From Frankia sp. AgB1.9 (lineage in GTDB: Bacteria > Actinomycetota > Actinomycetes > Frankiales > Frankiaceae): 64,000 nt of DNA. The notes beneath the pieces were generated by a model. The model worked only from the letters and a program-made list of their open reading frames with translations. It did no database searches and was not told where the DNA came from. The stretch's first letter is position 1. Every line of letters begins with the position of its first letter. The position numbers and the translations under genes are program-made. This document shows positions 14,472 through 24,061 of the stretch, one piece after another. The stretch is taken from assembly GCF_016786355.1 (NCBI RefSeq), contig NZ_JADWYX010000029.1, forward strand, positions 1 through 64,000, given 5' to 3'.

Positions 14472-17400
14472 ATGAGGGATCGTCTGCTCGAACAGGTGCG
14501 GGCGCGGTTGGAACGGTTCGCTGTCGACCAAGACCCGGACGCGGTCCTGGATCAGGAAGCGGTCGCGGAAGTGACAGCCCTGCTAGGCACGGCCGGCAGC
14601 CCGGCCACGGACCTGGAGATTGTCCAGGTGGCCGGATGGTTGCACTGGGTACGCTACGAACTCTTGCCCGATGGTGAGGATCAGGCGGATCTCACTGCCG
14701 CCCTGACGCTGTTCGCGCCGGTTTACCAGATCCGTCCGGACGCTGTCCCCGACGCAGTGCGCGCCCACTTCGACCAGCGGGGGCACAACGCAGCCGAGAC
14801 GCCCGCTGCACTGCTTTACCGTGCTGTCGGCCTATCGAGCGAGGCGATGAAGAGCGGAGACCGGAATACGTTGGACGAGGCCATTGGCCTCCTCCAACGG
14901 GCGGTGGACGCCATCTCACCCGACCAACCAGACCGCGCCATTGGGCTGTCTGCTCTCGGCCTCGCTCTGAATAGCCGGTTCGAGCGGTTCGGAGAGCTGG
15001 CGGACTTGGAAGCCGCCATAAACCTCTACCGGGCCGTCGTGGACGCACTCCCACCCGACCACCCTGGTCGCGCCCCGATGCTGTCTACCCTTGGCAATTT
15101 TCTACGGAGCCGGTTTGGGCGGGTCGGGGAGCTGGCGGACCTGGAAGCCGCGATCGACGCTGGCCGGGCTGCAGTGGCCGCGACCTCGCCAGACGACCCC
15201 GGCCACGTCATTTACCTGTCTAACCTCGGCCTGGCCCTGCGGAACCGGTTCGAGCGGTTCGGAGAGTTGGCGGACCTGGAAGCCGCGATCGACGCCGGTA
15301 GGGCCGCCGTGGACGCCGCCGCACCGGACGATCCCGACCGAGCTAGACGGCTGTCTAACCTCGGCCTGGCACTGCGGAGCAGGTTTGAGCGGGTTGGGGA
15401 GTTGGCGGACCTCGATGCCGCGATCGACGCTGGCCGAGCCGCCGTCGATGCCACACCTCCCGGTCACTCCAAACGCGCCGGACGACTATCCAACCTCGGC
15501 ATAGCTCTGCGGAGCAGGTTTGAGCGGGTTGGGGAGTTGGCGGACCTCGATGCCGCGATCGACGCTGATCGAGCCGCCATAGACTCCGCCCCACCTGACC
15601 ACCCGGACCGTGCCGGATGGCAATCCAGCCTCGGCTTAGCTCTGCGGAGCAGGTTTGAGCGGGTTGGGGAGTTGGCGGACCTCGATGCCGCGATCGACGC
15701 TGGCCGAGCCGCCGTAGACACCGCCCTAGCCAATCACCCCGCATTGCTGTCCAATCTCGGCAACTCCCTACGCCTCCGGTTCGAGCGGGTCGGGGAGCTG
15801 GCGGACCTGGACGCCGCGATCGACGTCTACCGGGCCGCCGTGGACACTATCCCACCTGACCATCCTGACCATGCTATGTATCTGTCGAACCTCGGCCTCG
15901 CCCTTCGGAACCGGTTTGACAGGGTTGGGGAACTGGCGGACCTCGATGCCGCGATCGACGCTAGTCAGGCTGCCGTCGACGCCACGCCACCGAATCACCC
16001 AGACCGCGCCGGGCGGTCAATCAATCTCGGCATGGCCCTGCGGAGTCGGTCCGAGCGGGCTGGGGAGCTGGCGGACCTGGACGCCGCGATCGGTGTCTAC
16101 CGAGCGGGGGTGGGGGTGATGGGTGCGGCGCCGCGGTGGCGGGCAATTGCGGCGCGTGGCTGGGGACGGTCGGCGGCGGCGGCGGGCCGGTGGGATGAGG
16201 CGGTGGCGGGATTTGAGATGGCAGTGAAGCTGCTCGGACGTGTGGCGCCCCGGAGTCTGTCCCGCAGTGATCAGGAGCATCTGCTCGCCGAACTCGGTGG
16301 TCTGGGGGCGGACGCCGCGGCGTGCTGTGTGCGGGCCGGGCTGGTCGACCAAGCGGTGGAGTTGTTTGAGCAGGGCCGTGGGGTGCTGCTGGGCCAGGCG
16401 TTGGACACTCGTACTGACGTGACCGCCCTCGGCGAGCAGCATCCCGACCTGGCCGCGTCGTTCGCCCGACTGCGAGACCTACTAGACCGGCCGAGCGGCC
16501 CGGCTGAGCCCGGACAGCCCGGGCCAGTTGGGCTCGCGGCAGACGGGACGGTCTCCGACCGGCGGGCGGCGGACGTCGCGTTCGAGAAGCTGATCGCGTC
16601 GATACGCAAGTTGGACGGCTTCGAGACCTTTCTCGAGCCTCCGCCTGCCGGCGACCTACTGTCTATGGCCAACCAGGGCCCAATCGTGGCCGTGGCCGTT
16701 TCACAGTTCGGGTCCTACGCGCTGCTGCTGACCAGCGGCGGGACGCAGGCAGTCGCGTTACCGGAGCTGACCCCGCTTAGCGTCCTCGACCAGGTCGGCG
16801 CGTTTCTCGAGGCGTTGGATGATGCCACCTCGGCAACGGCGCGAGGTCGGCTCGATGAGATTTTAGGCTGGCTGTGGGATGTCCTGGCCAGCCCGGTCCT
16901 CGATTGCCTAGACCTGACCGGCGCCCCGGCCAGCGGTGACTCGTGGCCGCGGCTGTGGTGGTGCGTCTCGGGGTTGTTGTCGTTCCTGCCGGTCCACGCC
17001 GCCGGCCATCACCAAACCCGGTTCGACGCTCAACCCGCAACGGTCCTCGATCGAGTGATCTCGTCCTACACTCCGACGCTGCGTGCGCTGGCTCATGCCC
17101 GCCGAACCGTCCCCACGGGCGGCGGTGATGGCGTCGGCCTGGCCAATGGACGGCTAGTCGCGGTTGCTATGCCAAACACTCCCGACGCCCCCGACCTGCC
17201 CGGTGCACTTACTGAAACTACCGCTTTGGCAGCCCGGTTCCCCGGTCAGGTTGACGTGCTGGCCGGTGAGAAGGCCACGCGGCAAGCGGTGCTCAACCGG
17301 CTGCCGGGTGGTCGGTGGGCGCATTTCGCCTGCCACGGCGCTGCCAACCTGACTGACCCCTCCCTGGGGAGGCTCCTGCTCGCTGACCAGCCGCTGACCG

Positions 17401-17729
17401 TCCTCGACGTCAACCGTCTACGCATTGACGACGCGCAGTTGGCGTTCCTCTCCGCCTGCTCCACCGCCATGCCCAGTGGACGGCTGACCGACGAGGCGAT
17501 CCACCTCGCCTCCGCGTTCCAGCTCGCCGGCTACCAGCATGTCATCGCCACCCTCTGGCCGATCGACGACACCGTCGCCGGCCTTCTCGCCGACGAGATC
17601 TACAGCGCGCTCACCGATCCGCGCCCGCGCCCACTCGCCCTCGCCGTGCATCAGACCGTCCGATGGTTGCGTGGACTGCAGCCCGACCGCCCGTCCTGGT
17701 GGGCCTCCCACATCCACAACGGCATCTGA
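14472..17729 (+). CDS. CHAT-domain protease with TPR repeats (CHAT-1)
   Basis: A 1085-residue protein. The ATG at 14472 is preferred because GGGGGAC lies 8-13 bases upstream and the start aligns with the paralogue at 19607-23542. After an N-terminal region (1-150), about ten TPR-like units of 45 residues (roughly 150-560) carry the pattern ELADLDAAIDAGRAAVDATP and SNLGLALRSRFERVG. The C-terminal CHAT (caspase-like) domain has catalytic His955 (FACHG) and Cys996 (SACSTA), 41 residues apart. CHAT proteases cleave protein partners when TPR or other sensor regions are engaged. It is followed closely by two more plus-strand genes. Confidence 0.9.
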   Translation: MRDRLLEQVRARLERFAVDQDPDAVLDQEAVAEVTALLGTAGSPATDLEIVQVAGWLHWVRYELLPDGEDQADLTAALTLFAPVYQIRPDAVPDAVRAHFDQRGHNAAETPAALLYRAVGLSSEAMKSGDRNTLDEAIGLLQRAVDAISPDQPDRAIGLSALGLALNSRFERFGELADLEAAINLYRAVVDALPPDHPGRAPMLSTLGNFLRSRFGRVGELADLEAAIDAGRAAVAATSPDDPGHVIYLSNLGLALRNRFERFGELADLEAAIDAGRAAVDAAAPDDPDRARRLSNLGLALRSRFERVGELADLDAAIDAGRAAVDATPPGHSKRAGRLSNLGIALRSRFERVGELADLDAAIDADRAAIDSAPPDHPDRAGWQSSLGLALRSRFERVGELADLDAAIDAGRAAVDTALANHPALLSNLGNSLRLRFERVGELADLDAAIDVYRAAVDTIPPDHPDHAMYLSNLGLALRNRFDRVGELADLDAAIDASQAAVDATPPNHPDRAGRSINLGMALRSRSERAGELADLDAAIGVYRAGVGVMGAAPRWRAIAARGWGRSAAAAGRWDEAVAGFEMAVKLLGRVAPRSLSRSDQEHLLAELGGLGADAAACCVRAGLVDQAVELFEQGRGVLLGQALDTRTDVTALGEQHPDLAASFARLRDLLDRPSGPAEPGQPGPVGLAADGTVSDRRAADVAFEKLIASIRKLDGFETFLEPPPAGDLLSMANQGPIVAVAVSQFGSYALLLTSGGTQAVALPELTPLSVLDQVGAFLEALDDATSATARGRLDEILGWLWDVLASPVLDCLDLTGAPASGDSWPRLWWCVSGLLSFLPVHAAGHHQTRFDAQPATVLDRVISSYTPTLRALAHARRTVPTGGGDGVGLANGRLVAVAMPNTPDAPDLPGALTETTALAARFPGQVDVLAGEKATRQAVLNRLPGGRWAHFACHGAANLTDPSLGRLLLADQPLTVLDVNRLRIDDAQLAFLSACSTAMPSGRLTDEAIHLASAFQLAGYQHVIATLWPIDDTVAGLLADEIYSALTDPRPRPLALAVHQTVRWLRGLQPDRPSWWASHIHNGI
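14960..16090 (+). repeat. 135-bp tandem repeats inside CHAT-1
   Basis: The TPR region is built from direct repeats of about 135 bp. The strongest identity is among units starting near 15376, 15511 and 15646, whose first 55 or so bases (from gcggagcaggtttgagcg into the Asp/Ala-rich part) are the same. One unit (about 15700-15790) is shortened by three codons. Such recent duplications suggest repeat number is changing by recombination. Confidence 0.85.
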
Positions 17730-17797
17730 CCCGTACCGGCCTCCGACACTCGCAATGACGCGCAGAGGCCATGTAACTACGAGAAAGGCAAACCCCG

Positions 17798-18214
17798 ATG
17801 GACACCGAGGCGACCCTCGCGGCCGGCCGTGCGATCCAGCCGCGGCTAAAGGACATACTCGCCCCGGCTGCTGCTGCCGACGCCGCCGAACGCTTGGACG
17901 AAATCCTCGCCGCCGACAGTAGCGAGCCCGCAATGACGGCCGCGGCCGTGCGCGCGCTGCTTGACGAGCACGACGACACCGCACGGTTCCTCCGAAGGTT
18001 CCTCGACGATCCCAGCTTCCGGACGCTGCTGGAACCCGACGGCGGCCCACTGAATGAGCGGTCCGATGGCATAGATCTGTTGGCGGGTGATCCCGGACCC
18101 ATCGACGCGGACCTCTACCGCTGCCCACAAGGCGACTACGAATGGGAGCACCTCCAGGCCGGCGAGTCCATCCCCGAGTGCCCTGTCCACCACGTCGCAC
18201 TGGTCAGGAGCTGA
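17798..18214 (+). CDS. Small Cys/His-containing protein of the CHAT-1 operon
   Basis: A 138-residue protein with an N-terminal helical region (about 1-95, Ala/Asp/Leu-rich) and a short C-terminal motif YRCPQGDYEW to ECPVHHV (about 107-133). The CP and CPVH pairs look like a zinc-ribbon knuckle. A GAGAAAGG site precedes the ATG. It lies 68 bp after CHAT-1 and 6 bp before the membrane-protein gene, so the three are probably one operon. It could be a regulator or a cleavage substrate of the CHAT protease, a role not shown by sequence. Confidence 0.7.
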   Translation: MDTEATLAAGRAIQPRLKDILAPAAAADAAERLDEILAADSSEPAMTAAAVRALLDEHDDTARFLRRFLDDPSFRTLLEPDGGPLNERSDGIDLLAGDPGPIDADLYRCPQGDYEWEHLQAGESIPECPVHHVALVRS

Positions 18215-18220
18215 CCGGCG

Positions 18221-19156
18221 GTGATCACCGCGTTCTGGGGGGCCGTCGGTGGGAAACTCGCCGACCGATGGTCCACGGTGACGACCCCGGCTCTGATCTT
18301 CTGGCTCGGCGGACTCGCAGCTTGGATCTGGCATCGCAGTAGCCAGCGCCGGCTTGACAGCGACGCCCACTGGCTGACACACCAGGCTGCTGCTACCCAG
18401 GTCGCACTTCTGCTCGCGGCGCTGCTTACTGTCGCCGCGAGCGGTGTCCTCGTCACCGTGATCACCGGCCCCGTGCTCCGCCTGCTTGAGGGCTACTGGC
18501 CCCGTTGGGCTGGACCAATGACTCGTCTGCTCACCCGCCACGCCCTGCGCCAGGCCGGCCGTGACCGAAACAGACTCCAGGCCGCCCGAGCCCGGTTGCG
18601 CTCCCAGCCGACGGCAGCGGACCGTGCCCTCGTCGCCCGGCTTGAGCGCCGCCACCGCCACCGCCCGATCGCCCCCGCCGACTACCTGCCCACCCCAGTG
18701 GGCAATTTGCTGCGCGCCGCGGAAACCCGCCCCACCATCCGTTACGGCCTCGACACCGTCGTCGTGTGGCCCCGGTTCTGGCTCGTGCTGCCCGAACCGA
18801 CCCGCCAAGCACTCCTGGCCGCCCGAAGCAGTCTCGACGCAGCTGTCGCCGCGACGGTCTGGTCGATGCTTTTCTGCACCTTCACCGCCCTCGCCTGGCC
18901 CGCCCTACCCCTCGGACTCGCCCTCGCCGCGATCAGCGTGACCGTCACCGTGCCGGCCCGTGCCCGGATCTTCGCCGACCTCATCGACGCCACCTTCGAC
19001 GTCCACCGCACCGCGCTCTACCAGCAGCTGCGCCTCACCCCACCGCCTGGCCCCGCCGACGAACCCGCCGCTGGCCGAGCCCTCACCACGCTTCTCTGGC
19101 GCGGCACCTACCCTCCGACACTCACCTACACCCAGCCAGCCAACCCAGGTCCCTAA
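18221..19156 (+). CDS. Multi-pass membrane protein of the CHAT-1 operon
   Basis: A 311-residue protein with a GTG start 6 bp after the previous gene. Hydrophobic segments lie at about residues 20-37, 58-85, 205-225 and 228-250. A long basic Arg-rich loop (about 95-150) probably lies in the cytoplasm. No family is recognised. Its position behind a CHAT/TPR protease and a small Cys-containing protein suggests a membrane effector whose activity could be released by proteolysis. This is inference from gene order. Confidence 0.65.
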   Translation: MITAFWGAVGGKLADRWSTVTTPALIFWLGGLAAWIWHRSSQRRLDSDAHWLTHQAAATQVALLLAALLTVAASGVLVTVITGPVLRLLEGYWPRWAGPMTRLLTRHALRQAGRDRNRLQAARARLRSQPTAADRALVARLERRHRHRPIAPADYLPTPVGNLLRAAETRPTIRYGLDTVVVWPRFWLVLPEPTRQALLAARSSLDAAVAATVWSMLFCTFTALAWPALPLGLALAAISVTVTVPARARIFADLIDATFDVHRTALYQQLRLTPPPGPADEPAAGRALTTLLWRGTYPPTLTYTQPANPGP

Positions 19157-19306
19157 GAACTCTCGAAGCCGCCTTTTAAGGATCTTCGGTTCGGCGGGCT
19201 GGGTTGCACTGGCTCACTCGTCGTCGAGCAGGACATCCGACGCGCGGAGCCGTATCTGGCGGAGGGGGCTTGTCGATCTAATTCGACCCCCGTTCGCCCT
19301 AGACAC

Positions 19307-19426
19307 CAGGACCTCGGCGCCGATCACTTCGCCAGACGAGATCCCGAACGCGCCATGCGCCGCATGATCAAGCAGGCCAGCAGCCTCGGCCTGACCATCC
19401 GCTTCGAACCGATCGGGGTCGCCTGA
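19307..19426 (+). pseudogene. Probable transposase C-terminal relic
   Basis: A 39-codon frame reads QDLGADHFARRDPERAMRRM, then about 17 residues ending FEPIGVA and a stop. The pattern (DHF-x-RRDPE, then a basic helix and a short C-terminal strand) resembles the C-terminus of actinobacterial transposases. I cannot name the IS family with certainty. No start codon is present, and the surrounding gap (19157-19606) holds no other gene I can support. Confidence 0.4.
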
Positions 19427-19606
19427 GGCCCTCCGGCAACCTAATTTCCTATCAGGCCCAGTCAAGTGATGCCCGCGCCGCCGGGCTGGGTTGGCCGGAG
19501 GAAGCGCGATCAGCACTAACTCGTCCCGTGGGCTGTCGCGCTGGGCGCGAGCCCAAGGGCGGCGGCCGAGCCATCGCAGGTGTGATGGGTAAGGCGCCTC
19601 GCTGGT

Positions 19607-22600
19607 TCAGATGCCGTTGTGGATGTGGGAGGCCCACCGGGACGGCCGCTCAAGATCCAGATTGCGCAGCCAGCGGGCAGCCTGGTGCAGCGCGGCAGCG
19701 GGCTTGCCTGGGGACGGACCACTAAGATCGCTGTAAATCTCGTCGGCGAGGAAGGCGGCGACGGCGTCCTCGACCGGCCAGAGCGTCGCGATCACGTGCC
19801 GGTAGCCGGCAAGCTGGAACGCGGAGGCGAGGTGGATCGCCTCGTCGATCAGCTGCCCGCTGGGCATGGCGGTGGAGCAGGCGGACAGAAAGGCCAGCTG
19901 GGCGTCGGGCAGGCGCAATTTACTGATGTCCAGCACGGTGAGGGGCTGGTCGGCGAGTAGGAGGCGGCTCATGGAGGGGTCGGCCAAGTCGGTGGCGCCG
20001 TGGCAGGCGAAATGCGCCCAGCGGACAGCTGGTAGCAGGTCGAGCACCGTCTGTCGGCTGACCAGTTCGCCGGTGACCACGTCTACATGGCCAGGGAACC
20101 GGGCCCGCAGGCTGTTCGCTTCGGTCTCCGCGCCGGGTAGGTCGGAGGCGCCTGGGGTATGGGGCATGGCGACCGCGACCAGCCGGCCTTCTGCGCCCAG
20201 GCTGACCTGACCCGCCGCGTCCGTGGGGCCGCTGCGCCGTGCGTGGTCTAGGACTCGGATGGTAGGGGTGTAGGAGGAGATCACCCGGTCGAGGACCGTG
20301 GCGGGGTGGGTGTCGAACCGGGTGTGGTGATGGCCGGCGGCATGCAAGGGCAGGAACGACAGCAGTCCCGAGGTGCACCACCACACCCGCCGCCACGCGG
20401 CGCCGTCGGCAGGTGGGCTGACGAAGCCGAGGCGGTCGAGAATCGGGCCCGCTAGCACATCCCACAGCCAGCCGAGAAGTTCCCCAATCCGGGTCTGTAC
20501 CGCAGAGAAGGTAGCGTCGGACAGTGTGCTGAGGAAACCGGTCACCTGGTCGTAGAGAGCTTGGGGGGTCAATTCGGTCAGCGAGACTGTTTCCACGTGG
20601 CTGCTGTTCAGTAGCAGCGCGTACGACCCGAACTGCGAGACCGCTACGACCACGACCGGGCCATCGGTGGAGGTCGTGAGCAACTCGGCGATCGGCGGCG
20701 GCCGAAGGAATGTGCTAAATCCTGCCAGCGAACGGATTGACGTGATTAGTTCCTCGAATGCCATCCCCGCCGCGCGCTGGTTGGCGCCGGCCGTGTCGTT
20801 GCCAGGTGGGGTCTGACTTTGCGGGGGCGGGTCGTTGGCCCGGTCGAGGACATCACGCAGATGGATGAAGGAGGTGGCCAGTTCGGGGTGCTGTTCGGTG
20901 AGCGCGGTCAGGTCGGTGCGGGTGTCCAAGGCTTGGCCGAGGAGCACTCCGCGGCCCTGCTCGAATAACTCGACGGCCCGCCCGACCATGCCGGCTCGCA
21001 CACAGCAGGCCGCCGCGTCCGCGGCCAGGTTGCCGATTCCTGCCAGGATATGCTGCTGATCCGGACGGGTTAAGTGACGCGGCGCTATGTGACCCAATAG
21101 GTTTATTGAAGTTTGAAATCCATCTGCCGCGTCTGCCCAGCGTTTGCCCATCGCCGCGCTAAGGCCCCAATAGCGGGCCGCTACCGCGCGCGAGCGCGGC
21201 GACGCTTCCTGAACCTTTGCAGCCGCGCGGCACGCCTGGGTGGCTGCGATGAGGTCGGGCTCGGAACCTGTTCGTTCGAAGCGGCTTCCCAGAGCCATGC
21301 CGAGGTTCAACAGTCGGCCGCTACGGTGCGGGTCATCGGCCGGGCTCGCAGTCACTGAAGCCTGGCTAGCCACGATGGCAGCATCGAGGTCGGATTGAGA
21401 ACCCGTCTTTCTGAATCGGAGCTGAAGAATATTCCCGAGATTGTTCAGGTGATCTGGGTAGTGAGGATGGTCGGCGGATGCCGCGTCCAGAGCGAATCGG
21501 ACGGTCTCAAGGGCCTCGTCTGAGTCATCCTGGGTGCCTAGAAGACCGTAACGTGTTGTCAAGGCGACCCCTAGGTTCGTCAGATAGGAAGCTCGGTCGC
21601 GATTGTCCACGGATGTAGCTGCGACGGCGCCTCGGCCCGCTTCGACAGCGGCGTCTAGGTCAGACCTGGCGCCAGTCCGTTCGAAACGGACTTGTAGAGC
21701 GAGCCCATGATTCGACAGGTACGTTGCGTAATTGGAATGGCCGGTAGGAGTAGCCGCGACCGCAGCGTCGCTGGCTTCGATGGCGGCATCTAAATCAGAA
21801 ATGGCCCCGGTCCGCTCGAACCGAATACGCAGACCGGCTCCGAGATTCGCCAGATACATGCCAAGGTCCGGATCATCGGCAGAACTTGCAGCCACGGCAG
21901 CCTTGCACGCTTGCATAGCGGCGTCCAGGTCTGCCTGGGACCCTCTGCGCTGGAACCGGGTGTGCAATGCGGCGCCGAGGTTGGACGAAAGCATGGCTCT
22001 TCTGGCGTCGCTGGCGTCGATTGCAGCCGCGGCGGCTTCAGCGGCCTCGACAGCCTCGTCTAGGTCATTAAGATTTCCGGTCTGCTCGAATCGCGTACGC
22101 AACATGCGACCCAGGTTGGAAAGCGGATTAGCACGACGCGGGTCATTGATCGGCATTGCCGCGATAGTCGTCCGGGTGGCCTCGATGGCCTCCTCCAAAT
22201 CAGATCGAGAACCGGTCAGATCAAACCGGAGGTGAAACATCTCACCGAGATCCGAAAAATTAAAGCCCCGACTCGGGGCGTCGTCTGGGGCTGCCGCCAG
22301 AGCGTCTCGGTGGGCCTCGATGGCAGCGTCCAGATCAGATCGAGAACCGGTCAGATCAAACCGGACGTGCAGCACCCCACCGAGATTCGAAAAATACATG
22401 CTACGACCCGGGTCGTCGTCTGTAGCCGCTGCTGTCGCTGCGTCAATTGCCTTGATGGCCTTGTCCAGATCGGTAGCGGCACCAGTCCGCTCGAATCGTG
22501 CGCGCAGAAGACCTCCGAGGTTTGATAGCCGCATGGCGCGATCTGGATGGTCGGTGGGAGTTGCCTCGACCGCCTCCCGATGCGCATGGACCGCAGCATC

Positions 22601-23542
22601 TAGATCGGCCTGATCGCCGGTCCGCTCGAATCCGTCGTACAACGCAAAACTGAGCTCCGAGAGCCTTATCGCACGGTCAGGGTAGTCGGAGGGGATCGCC
22701 GCCGCCGCGGCACTGTGTGTTTTGATAGCAGCTCTCAAGTCGGACTCGGCACCTGCCCGCTCGAACCGAGCCTGTAACGCGAAGCCGAGGTTGTATAAGT
22801 TCATAGCCCGATCGAGGCTGCCTGTGGGGGCAACTCTTACGCCGGCTCGCAAGGCCTCGACGGCGGCGTCCAGGTCGGACTTGGCGCCGGCCAGCTCGAA
22901 TCTGGTGCGCAATGATAGACCGAGGTTGCTCAGCGCGGCGGCTAGGCGTGGATGGTCAAGCGGACTGAGGGCTACGGCAGCCCGGCCGGCCTCGATCGCG
23001 GAGTCAATGTCAGACTGGACTCCTGACTGTTCAAACCGGATCTTCAGCGCGACGCCGAGATCGGACAGATAAACTGCTTGATTGGGATCGTCGGGTGGGC
23101 AGGCAGTCAATGCCTGATGGAGAAATGTGATTGCGGCATCGAGCGCGCCCCGGTCGCCCGATCGCTGCGCCATATCTAATCGCACGGCGGCGTGGGTTGC
23201 TAGCACCTCGGGCGTGCTGGGCGGCGTGGGAAGACTTTCACTGAAATGAACGCGAACCTGGTCGGGAACCGCGTCAGGTCGGTCCTTATACACATGCGCG
23301 AAGAAGGTCAACGCCGCCGCGAGGTCCTGCTGATCGTTCCCATCGTCGAGTAGCTGGTAGCGCATCCAGTGCAGCCAACCGGCCGCGTGAGCGATCTCAA
23401 TGTCGTCACTCAAGTCAGAGACTGACTCGACCATCGCCTCGACGTCCGCAACGGCGTCCGCATCCAGTACCGCGGCCCGGTCTTGGCTGCTCGAAAGCCG
23501 TTGCAGCCTGGCTCGGACCCGACTGAGCTGTCGCTCTCGCAT
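19607..23542 (-). CDS. CHAT-domain protease with TPR repeats (CHAT-2)
   Basis: A 1311-residue paralogue of CHAT-1 on the opposite strand. The ATG at 23542, preceded by GAGGGGG, aligns with the CHAT-1 start, while ATGs eight residues upstream lack a ribosome site. About sixteen TPR-like units (roughly residues 120-820) have the pattern SDLDAAIEA-x-x-AAVAATP and SNLG-x-AL-x-xRFERTG. These are much more diverged at DNA level than those of CHAT-1. The CHAT domain keeps His1181 (FACHG) and Cys1222 (SACSTA), again 41 residues apart. The final block (WASHIHNGI) is almost the same as in CHAT-1. It is not followed by the small Cys/membrane gene pair. Confidence 0.9.
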   Translation of the reverse strand: MRERQLSRVRARLQRLSSSQDRAAVLDADAVADVEAMVESVSDLSDDIEIAHAAGWLHWMRYQLLDDGNDQQDLAAALTFFAHVYKDRPDAVPDQVRVHFSESLPTPPSTPEVLATHAAVRLDMAQRSGDRGALDAAITFLHQALTACPPDDPNQAVYLSDLGVALKIRFEQSGVQSDIDSAIEAGRAAVALSPLDHPRLAAALSNLGLSLRTRFELAGAKSDLDAAVEALRAGVRVAPTGSLDRAMNLYNLGFALQARFERAGAESDLRAAIKTHSAAAAAIPSDYPDRAIRLSELSFALYDGFERTGDQADLDAAVHAHREAVEATPTDHPDRAMRLSNLGGLLRARFERTGAATDLDKAIKAIDAATAAATDDDPGRSMYFSNLGGVLHVRFDLTGSRSDLDAAIEAHRDALAAAPDDAPSRGFNFSDLGEMFHLRFDLTGSRSDLEEAIEATRTTIAAMPINDPRRANPLSNLGRMLRTRFEQTGNLNDLDEAVEAAEAAAAAIDASDARRAMLSSNLGAALHTRFQRRGSQADLDAAMQACKAAVAASSADDPDLGMYLANLGAGLRIRFERTGAISDLDAAIEASDAAVAATPTGHSNYATYLSNHGLALQVRFERTGARSDLDAAVEAGRGAVAATSVDNRDRASYLTNLGVALTTRYGLLGTQDDSDEALETVRFALDAASADHPHYPDHLNNLGNILQLRFRKTGSQSDLDAAIVASQASVTASPADDPHRSGRLLNLGMALGSRFERTGSEPDLIAATQACRAAAKVQEASPRSRAVAARYWGLSAAMGKRWADAADGFQTSINLLGHIAPRHLTRPDQQHILAGIGNLAADAAACCVRAGMVGRAVELFEQGRGVLLGQALDTRTDLTALTEQHPELATSFIHLRDVLDRANDPPPQSQTPPGNDTAGANQRAAGMAFEELITSIRSLAGFSTFLRPPPIAELLTTSTDGPVVVVAVSQFGSYALLLNSSHVETVSLTELTPQALYDQVTGFLSTLSDATFSAVQTRIGELLGWLWDVLAGPILDRLGFVSPPADGAAWRRVWWCTSGLLSFLPLHAAGHHHTRFDTHPATVLDRVISSYTPTIRVLDHARRSGPTDAAGQVSLGAEGRLVAVAMPHTPGASDLPGAETEANSLRARFPGHVDVVTGELVSRQTVLDLLPAVRWAHFACHGATDLADPSMSRLLLADQPLTVLDISKLRLPDAQLAFLSACSTAMPSGQLIDEAIHLASAFQLAGYRHVIATLWPVEDAVAAFLADEIYSDLSGPSPGKPAAALHQAARWLRNLDLERPSRWASHIHNGI

Positions 23543-23697
23543 CTTCGTGGCCCCCTCGTGCATCATTCATTCTATTGTGAGTGCTCGGGCCGGCATCGTC
23601 GGCGCCGGGTCGGCACGTTGGGTGCGAGGGGAAGGCGAGGGGCGCAGGTTGGGCCACCTGACGTCGGCGGCGACCGTCACCAGCTCAACGCCGGACG

Positions 23698-23898
23698 TCA
23701 CCGTCGAAGAAGAAGGCGGCCGAGATGTTCGTCAGCCGCGGGGAACTGCTCCGGCGTCGCCTCGCTGTCGGGCAGAAGGGCGTCGCCGCGACCCCAGGCC
23801 AGTACTCCGGCCGCAGTGGGCTGACGATCATCGCTCGCGAGGACATCCGTCATGGGCCGCTCCGTGGGCTGGACTGACTGCTCGTCGATCTGTGTCAT
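23698..23898 (-). CDS. Possible small acidic protein
   Basis: A 66-codon frame upstream of CHAT-2. The product would be acidic with no recognised motif. No convincing ribosome site or promoter was found, and the frame may be chance. It is listed because its composition (few Arg or Pro runs) is more protein-like than that of nearby shadow frames. Confidence 0.25.
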   Translation of the reverse strand: MTQIDEQSVQPTERPMTDVLASDDRQPTAAGVLAWGRGDALLPDSEATPEQFPAADEHLGRLLLRR

Positions 23899-24061
23899 GC
23901 CTGCATGACGACAGACGGTCGCGCTATCGGTTCGGAACCCCGGACGGTCATCAACCGCGCCTCCGAGCTGCGCGCTGACAAGCGGCCGACGCCGGCCGAC
24001 CTGCGTGACTCCGACGGCGACCCAGGAAAGCCCTCTTTGTGTCGGAGGTGGGACGGGACGG

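Noticed and set aside
15102..15744. Minus-strand repeated frames within CHAT-1
   Set aside because: They repeat only because the sense-strand TPR units repeat, with no independent start or motif.
14960..16090. CRISPR array
   Set aside because: The repeats are 135-bp coding units without short spacers, and no cas genes are present in the window.
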